Source of the DNA: Triglochin maritima
Taxonomy: Eukaryota; Streptophyta; Magnoliopsida; Alismatales; Juncaginaceae
Length of the DNA stretch: 64,000 nt
NCBI GenBank assembly: GCA_963682175.1
Contig: OY821791.1
Coordinates: 31,928,326 to 31,992,325, forward strand
Direction: 5' to 3'
In this document: positions 50,139 to 59,648 of the stretch, piece after piece
Layout of the letters: each line of letters begins with the position of its first letter
How positions within the stretch are numbered: the first letter of the stretch is position 1
Program-made: the position numbers and the translations under genes
The notes under the pieces: generated by a model
Told to the model about the DNA's origin: nothing
Seen by the model: only the letters and a program-made list of their open reading frames with translations
The model's database searches: none

Positions 50139-51310
50139 CTTTCGGTCTCACATCTCAAACCATCCTCAAGTATAATGCATGGTAAAGTTAGTGGCTTGCA
50201 CACTTCCCCTCACCAACGTGTTAGGCCATCCCAGGATAGGAGTCTTGCGGATCTTAGGCCACACAACCTGTTTTGCATGAGAATTTCTACACACGTTGGG
50301 GATTCGCCAAATCCCATCATGAATAAAGTTATTGACCGAGGTATTAATGGGTATGACCATATCACATCGCAAGTGCTCGCCAAAGTCGCCACATATAGGG
50401 AATTGTCCAAGCCAAAGATCTTCCATGAAGTTCACCGTACTATCGATCCTTATTTTTTAAAAGAGCTTATCTCGAGCGGTTTCTCAAACTCGGAGAATGC
50501 CTCACCATGCCCAAGAACAGTTGGATGAGGGCCTCACCATCCAAAGGGTAGGACTCCTCTAGTACTTAAGCTTGAACTAACTTGTCCACAACGTATGAGT
50601 ACCGAGGAGGCCACCTAAAAGAGTCTTAGCATGCCTGCACCATTACAATCGACCAACCAGCAGATACTAAGTCCCCCTTCTTCCTTGGGCATGCAACAAT
50701 CCTTTTAGGAGATCTCAACTGATGTCTTCTTGTTGTGCCCCTTACTAACATGATGGACTCTATCTCCTGGAGGACTGAGCGAGGGAGAAAAAACAGTGCT
50801 CCAATAAATGCTATAGAATACAATGACGCTTTTTACTAACTTAATCCGCCCAGCCATTGAGAGGAGAGTGTGTTGCCACAAATCAAGTTTACAACGAACT
50901 TTTTCAATAAGTTGAGCACATGTGGTCTTACTCACACTTCATGAAGAGCGGGAGTGCAAGGTAGGTCACTGGAAAACGGCATGGGTCATACCTAGGTGCT
51001 CCAGGATCCAATGCTGTTTCCAGATAACTCCCCCAAAGAAAATTTGTTTTTTTGTGATATTGAGGTGAAGCCCAGAGCAGGTGCCAAATGTGTCCATGAC
51101 ATACTTGATAGTCCTTACATTTTTTTTCAATAACATCAGCAAAAAGGAGATGAGAGATCCTCTCTTGGCTGCTGGTCACCGGATCTAGCTCCCCGAGTCA
51201 GACTGCCCTATCAAAGAGAGCCCCTACCATGGCACCACCTCCATGCAAAGAAGAGACAAGTACGGGGCAATGGGATCACCCTGGCGAAGACCATTTGATG
51301 CATCAAACGG
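50139..51310 (-). mobile_element. Antisense LINE fragment, reverse transcriptase part (upstream half)
   Basis: Minus-strand frames include LSMAGRIKLVKSVIVFYSIY (about 50800-50870), preceded by FPVTYLALPLFMK, which are hallmark segments of the C-terminal reverse transcriptase region of plant L1-type LINEs. An ARVIPLPRTCLFF-like stretch lies near 51250. Stops and shifts are common. Together with 39034-39671 this forms one LINE relic interrupted by element C. Confidence 0.75.
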
Positions 51311-51522
51311 ATAAGAGAATATTGTATTTACTACTTGCTCTCATAGTTTTTCTTCTTGATACAAGTGCATCACATTTTCGAACAATATTTGAAGTTATGT
51401 GAAGAAATAGGGTATGTTTGAGTCATTATTATGGAACTACAAGTAATATTATCCTTGTCTTTTTTTATCATGGATAATTTTGCAATGCACAATTTTATTC
51501 TTGATGTTTATGGCTTTTGTAG

Positions 51523-51996
51523 ATGTACAGCAGTGGTAATCCGACAAATATTGCAAATCCAATCATTGATGTAAGTGCTCGGATTGATATTAAATCAGAT
51601 GGAGGCATATGTAAAAAACATAGATGGGAAGATGTTGACTTCCATTCTGATCTTGACCCACATTATTATTTGGAGATTTACAATGTAAAGGACATTCAGT
51701 TGATCTGTTGCCAAGCTGATGCTAGCACTTCCTGGGCTCTGCAAATGGTTGTCCAGACAAGGTTTACCAGATTTTTAAACCAAGACACAGAGATCATATT
51801 TTATTGGGAATTTACTAGAGATAGACCAAAAAATAAAGGTGTCAAATATGGATCATATCAATTTTTGAATGTTAGTGAAGTACAAGATGTGAAGAATACA
51901 TTCAATGGAACGACCAAAAGATTCACACTAAATAGTGTTTATCACAGATACTTCCGTGTCACTGGTTCCGGAGATGTACGATTTCTCGAACAAACG
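51523..51996 (+). pseudogene. PIEZO: PIEZO exon block 7, extracellular cap
   Basis: After TTTTGTAG the exon encodes MYSSGNPTNIANPI, then IQLICCQADASTSWALQMVV, and ends FRVTGSGDVRFLEQT at a GTATGA donor. This is the beta-rich extracellular cap that sits above the pore in PIEZO trimers. Compared with plant PIEZOs as I know them, a short stretch after DIKSDGGI appears to be missing in frame. The coding directly before it (the outer helix region and anchor, about 190 residues) is not in the window. Confidence 0.85.
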
Positions 51997-52023
51997 GTAT
52001 GAAATAGGATAGGACATCTAAAT

Positions 52024-53819
52024 TGTAACGCCCCGAAACAGCGGAAAATTTAAAACTTTAAACAGATAAAGAATTAACACTGGGGTCGTCACCAAACCAC
52101 GAGTACATATATAATATAATATGATATTGTACGATACAACAGTCAAGGATGATTACAACCCAACACAAAACATATACAACACATGTACAAGGGAAAATCA
52201 TCCACCTCGAAGAACAAAAGGAGACAAGATCTGGTCTGGGTGTTCCTGTCCGCAGTCACCACCTCCTAATGACGCGTACGACCTGACATAAAACATGAAT
52301 ATGCCTGAGTTTCCCGTGGGAAACCCCGTATACCAAACCCCTAAAATATGAACATAATATGTGAAATGAAACATGAAATGAAATGCAGTAAAACATAACA
52401 ATCTCTCGTGCACACCAGGCACCGCCGGTCAGAGTCTCGGCCAACGCTCCGTAGAGCCACAACACGTGCACACAAGGCACCGCCGGTCAGAGTCTCGGCC
52501 AACGCTCCGTAGAGCCACAACACGTGCACACAAGGCACCGCCGGTCAGAGTCTCGGCCAACGCTCTGTAGAGCCACAACACGTGCACACAAGGCACCGCC
52601 GGTCAGAGTCTCAGCCAACGCTCCGTAGAGCCACAACACGTGCACACAAGGCACCGTCGGTCAGAGTCTCGGCCAACGCTCCGTAGAGCCACAACACGTC
52701 CCTCCTCTCAGGCCGGCAATGTCTGTACCGTCTCCCTAAAAGGGTCGGAGACCCATTGCCCTCGAGACGGATCCAACAACACACGACACAAGCATCCATA
52801 TGCAAAACAATGCCCAAACGGTCGAACGGAAGAACCCAAACGGTCGACCGAACACCACAACTATTCCTCAGAAAAACCGAAATAACGTCCAACCGGTCGA
52901 ACGGCAAAGGGGCCCCGTTCGACCGAAATCCAACAGGGAAAATCCTCTCTTGCTCAAAAAGCACCAACGGTCGAACGACTCACCAATCACGGTCGACCGA
53001 AAACATCCAGGGAAATCCCCCAACAAAACCGCACTACACGGTCGACCGAAACCGCACTTCCGGTCGACCGGCCAATAAGTTAACTTAAACGTCGGTCGGA
53101 CGAAGTCAACGAGCGGTCGACCGTTTAGATGGTCAACGCCCCCAACCGACCTACAACAGTGCTTTTCGGTCGACCGGCAAAGGGGACTCGTTCGACCGAA
53201 AACACACAGAGCATTTTTCCCTTGGTAAAACGCATCACCGGTCGACCACTCGAAGAGTATCGTTCGACCGGCGCAAGGGTTTTCCGCCCAAAATACTCTA
53301 CAACCGGTCGACCGAACCAACCCACCGGTCGACCGATTATAGTGCAGAACGCTGCTGCAAGGTTCTCGACGAGCCTTCCGGCCTACCGTCGGTCACCCCA
53401 ACCCTCGCAAAGGCTAAAAGAGGTCTACACTAAAGCTTAGCATACCTTAAGGCTTGAAGAAGCTTTTGAAGAATCCCGGCGACCGCTTCCTCGCAAATCT
53501 CTTTTCCACCGACGAACTCCTCGAACGCAATCACCTCAACTCCGGCGATCACCAGAGCTCCTCCGCGCTTCGCCGGCCTCGCCTCCACGTCTTCCTCAGC
53601 TGGACGAAAAGGGATCGAGAGAGAGAGGCACGCGTGAGAGAGAGGGAGTGAGAAAACGAGTGAGGGAGAGAGAGAGAAACAACCCAACCTATACCTCTCC
53701 TCCTTCAATCTCCACCATCCACCACAACTCCTTCCTTCAATCTCAACCCTCCATCTCAATCTCCATTAATCCTCCACCTAAACACAATTAAACCCAAAAG
53801 CAAGGGTTAGGATGTAACA
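52024..53819 (-). mobile_element. Solo LTR (element-A family) in a PIEZO intron
   Basis: The 1,796-base element runs TGTAACGCCCCG to GGATGTAACA with a perfect target duplication TAAAT (52019-52023 and 53820-53824). It is homologous to the element A LTRs but diverged, with an expanded 58-bp tandem array (52407-52696) and several CGGTCGACCG palindromes between about 52840 and 53335. It sits 27 bases after the donor of PIEZO block 7, so it need not destroy splicing. Confidence 0.93.
52407..52696. repeat. 58-bp tandem array in solo LTR
   Basis: Five units start at 52407, 52465, 52523, 52581 and 52639. Each begins CGTGCACAC and contains GCCGGTCAGAGTCTCGGCC and TAGAGCCACAACA, with one or two differences between copies. 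The corresponding array in element A has 40/41-bp units lacking the GCCGGTCAGAGTCTC block. Confidence 0.92.
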
Positions 53820-53884
53820 TAAATGATTATCATTTTGGTTAAAGTAGGAGTGATTTCAATGTGATTTTAGTTTTTATTACTCAG

Positions 53885-54026
53885 GGCGATTTTGTAGATG
53901 TCGATGTAAAACTTAATGAAGGAAACCCACCATGGTGGTCAGTTTATGATGCCAATGCATTGGATATCAAAGAATGTGCAGATTTGACAGGGCCCATGGC
54001 TATTGTTGTTTCAGAGGAGACACCAC
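53885..54026 (+). pseudogene. PIEZO: PIEZO exon block 8
   Basis: A phase-0 acceptor (CTCAG) is followed by GDFVDVDVKLNEGNPPWWSV and CADLTGPMAIVVSEETP, then a GTAAGT donor at 54027. It completes the cap domain. It joins block 7 in phase 0 and the next block as CCA C/AG GGC. The frame is open. Confidence 0.85.
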
Positions 54027-54514
54027 GTAAGTGCCCAATAGTGTTTCTATAATATTTGCTCTACATCTATAACATATTGTTAACTATAGTGTCTTTCTGT
54101 TCTCCTGTATCTTGTTATTGGTTCATTGGTTTTTTGTGTACTTGACCTACCAGCTTCGTAGACAAGGTTGTTAAGTCAGTTTCTTACTTTGTGCCCCTAA
54201 CTTCTAACGTCTTCCTGTTGTTCCATATGCTGATATGCCATACTTTTTACTGGTTTTGCATCCCAAAAATAAATGGCAATGCTTTTCCCTGACGAAATGT
54301 AACTGGATTTGATATCTAGTTCTTGGAACGTTTACTTTCAAAATTGCAATTTAAACTGATGTAGCCTTCTCGTCAAATGTTTAATCTTTCTGGCTGATAT
54401 ATAACTCAGTCTTCTAGTACATGGTATGTACATGTTGTAGGTATCTTCATCTGTGACTATGAAAAGGATTCCATTTAGTCAGATTCTCACTTTTGTGTGC
54501 ATTTATTTTTTCAG

Positions 54515-54659
54515 AGGGCATTCTTGGTGAGACTCCTAGCAAATTCAGCATTTGGAGCCTTTATCTTCCGTTTGTGCTTGCTGTTGGTCGGTTTATTAGA
54601 CTTCAATGTTCTGATCTGAGAATGAGAATACCCTACGAAAACCTCCCCACTTGTGAACG
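54515..54659 (+). pseudogene. PIEZO: PIEZO exon block 9, inner pore helix
   Basis: After TTTTCAG the exon reads GILGETPSKFSIWSLYLPFV, LAVGRFIRLQCSDLRMRIPY and ENLPTCER, ending at a GTATGA donor. It corresponds to the last transmembrane (pore-lining) helix and the start of the intracellular C-terminal domain. The frame is intact. Confidence 0.87.
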
Positions 54660-55868
54660 GTATGAAATTTGTAGTGCACCAACAATTTTCTTGTTTCCCA
54701 TTATTATTAATCTTGGTATGGGAAAATATATCATGTTTCACGAAGTGACTTTGAAGTCTGCAAAAAAGGAATGTATTCAGGCACAGCTTTGCACATTTAT
54801 GTTACTAGTGTCGAGATTTCTGGCCATAAAAAATATGGGATCAGTTGAAATCTCTTTTGGTCTTTGCTTTGATATATTCCCTGCCCATTTTCTGTATCTC
54901 TAAGCAAAATATTTTAAAGGGATTGTGGAAATGAGGCCTGACAAATCTAACAGCAAAGGAACAAACAATTAAAGAAGACTCATCAATAGCTCCACAAATC
55001 AGAGAAATTACAAGATCTTGATTTGGACACATAACCTCATCCTTACTGTAGTCAATTGTACCCACATTGCAAGTGAACCTTTAAGTCAATTGAATGATAT
55101 TTGGAAAACTACTTTTCACAATATTCATTTCAATTTAATGATTCTAGATATTTTGTGGAAAATAAATTCCCATAGACACTTAAGGCTGTGTTTGGAAACA
55201 CATTTTGATAATCAATTTTCGATTCCTAAAAATTAAGAGTCAGATGTGTTTAACTATTGACATTTTAAAAAGTTGTAATCTTTTCACTAAGGTAATGGTA
55301 CGTCTGGGAACTGATTCTTAGTGTTGGGCAGATTTTAGAAAATCTGATGATTAAAGTGCAAGTCCAAATGGGCCCTTAGTGTAAAACAGGAATAACTTGG
55401 AAGCAGCTAGTTCAGAGGGGTATTTAAGCATTATTCTAAATGCAAAAGCTGATTTGATTTCTTAACTTTCAACTTCTTCACAAGAAACAAAAAATGGGCC
55501 TTACATGATGGTGTGCCTGTTATCATTTGACTTGTTGGCTTTAAACTTAAAATATTCTACATATATGCAAGTATGTCACTCCAAAGACCCATTTTTTGCT
55601 TTTAACAACCATTCTTCTGTTTTTTTCCCTTCCAATTTCCTAATTTGCGTGCAGATTATGAGACATGAACTTCCTTATATATTTTTAACAGACGCGAAAC
55701 CTCTTATTTTATCACCAAGAACACTAGGTTCTCTTTTTCCCTTAAATTCCTTAGTTACAGAGAATGTTATATTGAAAGAAGGAAATCGCCAAGTTTCTCA
55801 CATTGTATGCACACACGCACTTATCCATCACACCGAACTTTTGGGATCTTATTTTTTTATGGATGTAG
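54660..55868. other. Last PIEZO intron
   Basis: A 1.2-kb AT-rich intron ending in TGTAG. It contains a possible MITE (55181-55378, listed separately). No coding sequence was recognised in it. Confidence 0.65.
55181..55378. mobile_element. Possible MITE in the last PIEZO intron
   Basis: The left end, TAAGGCTGTGTTTGGA, and the reverse complement of the right end, TAAGGGCCCATTTGGACTTG, are similar over about 16 bases, and the interval is about 200 bases and non-coding. GTGTTTGG-type ends are common in plant hAT-like miniature elements. A clear target duplication was not found. Confidence 0.4.
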
Positions 55869-56004
55869 GTTGATCGCAATCTGCGAAGACATTTATGCAG
55901 CACGAGCAAAGGACGAGCTTGAAGTTGAGGAAGTTCTCTATTGGACATTGATAAAAATTTACAGGTCTCCTCACATGCTTCTCGAATACACGAAATCAGA
56001 TTAG
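55869..56004 (+). pseudogene. PIEZO: PIEZO last exon, C-terminal domain
   Basis: Joined in phase to block 9 (CG/G), it encodes LIAICEDIYAARAKDELEVE and EVLYWTLIKIYRSPHMLLEY, then TKSD and TAG at 56002-56004. This matches the conserved C-terminus of plant PIEZO proteins. It is fully open, unlike the middle of the gene. Confidence 0.9.
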
Positions 56005-59000
56005 TTTTATCTTCGCTGCTAGTTAAACAAATGACAGCATTAACAACTGACCCAAGTATGAACAACTTGTGACGGATAACTTCGCGGATCACTCAAAGCC
56101 TACTCTGTATATATCAACCGGATTCCTTTGAGTGAAGGACCCTTTTCATTGTTGCGTTTTCGTGTATCGTGGCTTTCAAACATAAGTAGTTGAGATGATT
56201 GTACAGAAAATCAATCTGCGGCTGGTTGTTTGTGCTTGAAACTGAATTGCGGTGGAGTTACACCTGGATCAGAAACCTGAGTCTTTCGAAGATGCAGTGT
56301 GGCTACCGTTGAAATGGAAGGAGTGTTGTTTTTTCCTAATTTTTGAAACCTTTATATACTGTATAGGAGCAAGAACATACTCACTGGAAAGCCTCAATTG
56401 TATTCTTAAACAGAATAGTGTAATTATGCAACAACTTTTTTTTTGGTCATGTTTGTAATTTATGAGTTACATACAACAATTTTCTACCTAGGGTGTGATT
56501 GATTTGGAAGGAAATTAAGAAAGTTGGGAATTGAAATTGGAGTTTTATTTTTGGGTGATTGGTTTGAAAGAAAATGTAAGAAGTTCAAACTCGAGTTTTA
56601 TGACTACAGATTTTTCCCCCAAAATTAGTTTTTCATTTGCAACTTGACATCAAATCAATGGAAGTGGAATTGTTGTTTCATGATAAGCTAACCACTTTCC
56701 ACTTCAACACGAGAATCAGAATTCTAGAAATTGGAGTTTTGGAATATGAGAACAAAATCCGTTACTTGGATTCCACTTCACGCAAATCTGTCTCAGAAGA
56801 TTCAAATTCATTAAAACTGATTACGCATTAGAAGAACGTGCGATCGTGTTCTCTGATTTAAATAATAATAAAAAGTCTAGTCCAGGTTTTGTTTATTTAG
56901 GAAGAAATAAACCCTAAACCTTACGTGGGTTTTGCTAATAAATCTTTTAGGTATTAGAAGAAAACGAGGTGCGACATGATTAATTAATTGAGTAGAAAAT
57001 GTTTTTTTTTCTTTTTATATAATTGAGTAGAAACTTTCATAGAAGAATTGCAAATGTAATAATATATCTTGGGAGTAGCCTTAAACCGATAAGCTCTGCC
57101 CATATGAGAGATATGAGATATCAATGCATATATCAAATATTGAGCTTTTCGTGGTTCGTTCAGTTGGCGCCCATTGCAATAGCATATTTGATCTCGACAT
57201 CTCTAAAATTAATAATCTTGTTATCAATACTTAAATCGTTGGGTCGGTTGGTGGTTTGTGCTTCACCCTTAATGAATATCAACACACCGTTTTTTGGAAA
57301 AAAAATTCTTTAGTTTATTTTTTGTTGACGACCCTCTGATAACAAAACTAAATTGCAGCAATTTTTTACTTACTGGTATTTTATATATATATATATATAT
57401 ATATTGAAATATATTACAATTAAAATTCAAGAAGTGACCTAGATGCATTATCTTCGGTATTGGACATTCTAGAATTTAAAGATCTATCAACTGAGATAAT
57501 CTACTTAGTATCGAGAAAGTTTTATAAACTGGCTTAGAGCTTTGCTTGGATGTAAACACTTTCGGTTGTGGTTTTAATTTTGTTGTGTGTGGCAATCCTA
57601 GGCGAAGAGTTGAAGGTTGAAAATTCCTGACTTGACAAGATAACACGAAACAAACAAATTGATTTTATAATTGTTCATTATTGATTTTAGTCAATTTAGT
57701 TGAGCAATTTCAACATGTACACAATAAAGATTTTGAGATGGCATGCATAATCCCTAATTTTCAAATTATTATCTTTTAATTCCTTTTTCTTGATAACAAC
57801 TTTGAGGTTTGATTGAACAACAAAACACACAGAAAGACTTGAGTAGTAAAATAAAGAAGGATTGAACAGAAATATCTGACATCAATGAAATTGAAGTGTA
57901 TGAAAATTTCCTCAAAATGTTCACATCTCTATGGGCTGTCTGCTGTTGTTGTGGACTAATAAACTCCACTAAACTCACTCTAAATAGGAAGCAAACTATT
58001 GACTATTATAAACAGTGGCAAACAAACCAAAACTCTTGAAAGTCATTTTTACACTACGCTAACTAATTTTTAGGTTTTGACTTTGCTGAGGCACAATCTT
58101 CGGGCTTAATCTGTTGATTGAGGCATGCAGTGAATCATATAAAATGAGTGAAGTAAAAGTTAATGAAGATTATTAGAGTAATCTGATATATGAGTTCTAC
58201 TTTTGTGCTTATGGAGTAGTGGATTCTACTTATCTACACATCCAGATATAAAATTGTTAGTTAACTTGAGGAATTTTAAAATTCCAAATATAATATTCCA
58301 ACGCCAAATATTCTAACCCAGATATATATGGTCAAGAAGTAGAATTTACCTCTGTACCACCAGTCATCCAACTTCCCACGTTCATTAGGCAACATTGAGG
58401 ACTTATTTTGAGGCAATTGTGGAATGTCAGATATCATTTGAGGAGAGAGAGTAAATGGATGATTTGTTTTGCCCAAGAGCTCCCAAAAAGAGCACACTTA
58501 GCATTTTCCAATTATATAAGGTGGTGAAAGATCGTTGGTTATAATTATTATCTTTTTTTTTTGAGGATGTTGTGAAGAGTTATTTGGAAGAGAGATTTTC
58601 ATTGCATGTGTGTTTCTACACGTCTCTTTTCACCCAAAATTTGAAATTTTGTTGAATTTGGCGACTAACTCTTTTTGTTGAGTCTTTAGGAGTAAGTATG
58701 ACAGAAACTAAATACCCATGTTAGTGGGACTAAGTACCTATTCATATGTAAATGTATATCCGTTTGGTAAGAAATCATGCATTATGGCTCAACTAGTACG
58801 AAAATAAATAGTTATTCATATATTAACGTTTACTCGCCTCTAGTAATCATTGTTCTTTACCAGTTGAGTAGTTGTCAACATTTCTTTCAAAAGGGATAAA
58901 TTTATGGTAACACAAAAGCTAACAAGATTAGGCATGAGTAGAACACGATTGTTCGAGAATAATTACTAAGTATCAAACAAAAGGACACTTCAACATGTTA

Positions 59001-59067
59001 GGTTCCTTTGATCAGCTTTGTTTGCGATGGTGTTTAATTTCTCTTGCATTGATGTACCAGACAAATT
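56005..59067. other. Intergenic region downstream of PIEZO
   Basis: AT-rich DNA with a short TA microsatellite (57382-57405). No coding exon could be supported. Frames such as 57023-57313 have no family resemblance. The PIEZO 3' UTR probably lies in the first few hundred bases. Confidence 0.5.
57382..57405. repeat. TA microsatellite
   Basis: About 12 uninterrupted TA units. Confidence 0.9.
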
Positions 59068-59415
59068 TTAACTTCGCGGGTGGATTGTTATTGCATTGTT
59101 ATAGGTGCCTCCAAAGATCTTCTTTGTGTCTTCGGTCCGATTTAATACTCCTCTTCTTATAGGTGCCTCCAAAGATCTTCTTTGTATATGTCCAAACCAT
59201 CTCAGTCTGTGTTGTATAATTTTCTCTTCCATTGGAGCAACTCCAACTCTCTCACAAATGTCTTCATTTCTAATCTTATCCATCCACGTATGGCCACACA
59301 TCCACCTCAACATCCTCATTTGAGACACACTCATCTTTTGTATATGTTGTCTTTTAGTGGCCCAACATTCCGCACTATATAACATTGCAGGTCTTATTGC
59401 GGTTCTATAAAACAT
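59068..59415 (-). mobile_element. RTE-type LINE fragment
   Basis: The minus-strand frame reads YRTAIRPAMLYSAECWATKR, then VSQMRMLRWMCGHTWMDKIR and HRLRWFGHIQRR. These are the characteristic C-terminal segments of RTE-clade non-LTR retrotransposon reverse transcriptases in plants. It is only about 100 residues long and lacks the RT core and endonuclease. It is a 3' fragment, the usual outcome of truncated insertion. Confidence 0.85.
59100..59187. repeat. Direct repeat inside the LINE fragment end
   Basis: TATAGGTGCCTCCAAAGATC and the adjoining TTCTTTGT occur at about 59100-59127 and again at about 59158-59185, 58 bases apart. It is a small tandem duplication at the 3' end of the RTE fragment. 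Confidence 0.75.
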
Positions 59416-59615
59416 ACCCTCTTACAACCATAATCCCAAAATTTTGAAGTATTAATCTTAACCACAGGTATGAGTGTACATTGTTTGAGATGTGATTAAC
59501 TGACTCTAGAAAAATTACAAAATCGATAACCTGACAAGTAAAATTTGATTTTGAACCAGACTGGACTAGTAATTTTGGTTCTTTTTGTCTGGTTCTAAAT
59601 TAGACCGGACCCACC

Positions 59616-59617
59616 AT

Positions 59618-59648
<31 letters not shown>
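59616..59648. repeat. ATTT microsatellite
   Basis: About eight uninterrupted four-base units of ATTT. Confidence 0.9.

Larger units (their letters stand above)
18214..56004 (+). pseudogene. PIEZO: PIEZO mechanosensitive ion channel gene, disrupted (overall extent)
   Basis: Exon-like blocks in order on the plus strand translate into segments recognisable as plant PIEZO, a very large trimeric channel that opens under membrane tension. They run from an N-terminal-half segment (block 18214) through the transmembrane blades, the extracellular cap region (NPTNIANPI at 51547), the pore-proximal helices and the C-terminal tail (SPHMLLEYTK, stop at 56004). The first several hundred residues expected of plant PIEZO, and about 190 residues before the cap, were not found. 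Two exons are split by retrotransposons, and at least five frame changes interrupt otherwise good coding. Retained introns show that this is not a processed copy. It is therefore an inactivated gene or duplicated pseudogene. Homopolymer-type sequencing errors could explain some indels but not the insertions. Confidence 0.88.

Noticed and set aside
52407..52696. Regular 58-bp repeats considered as a CRISPR-like array
   Set aside because: The units are contiguous with no variable spacers, lie inside a plant LTR, and the host is eukaryotic.
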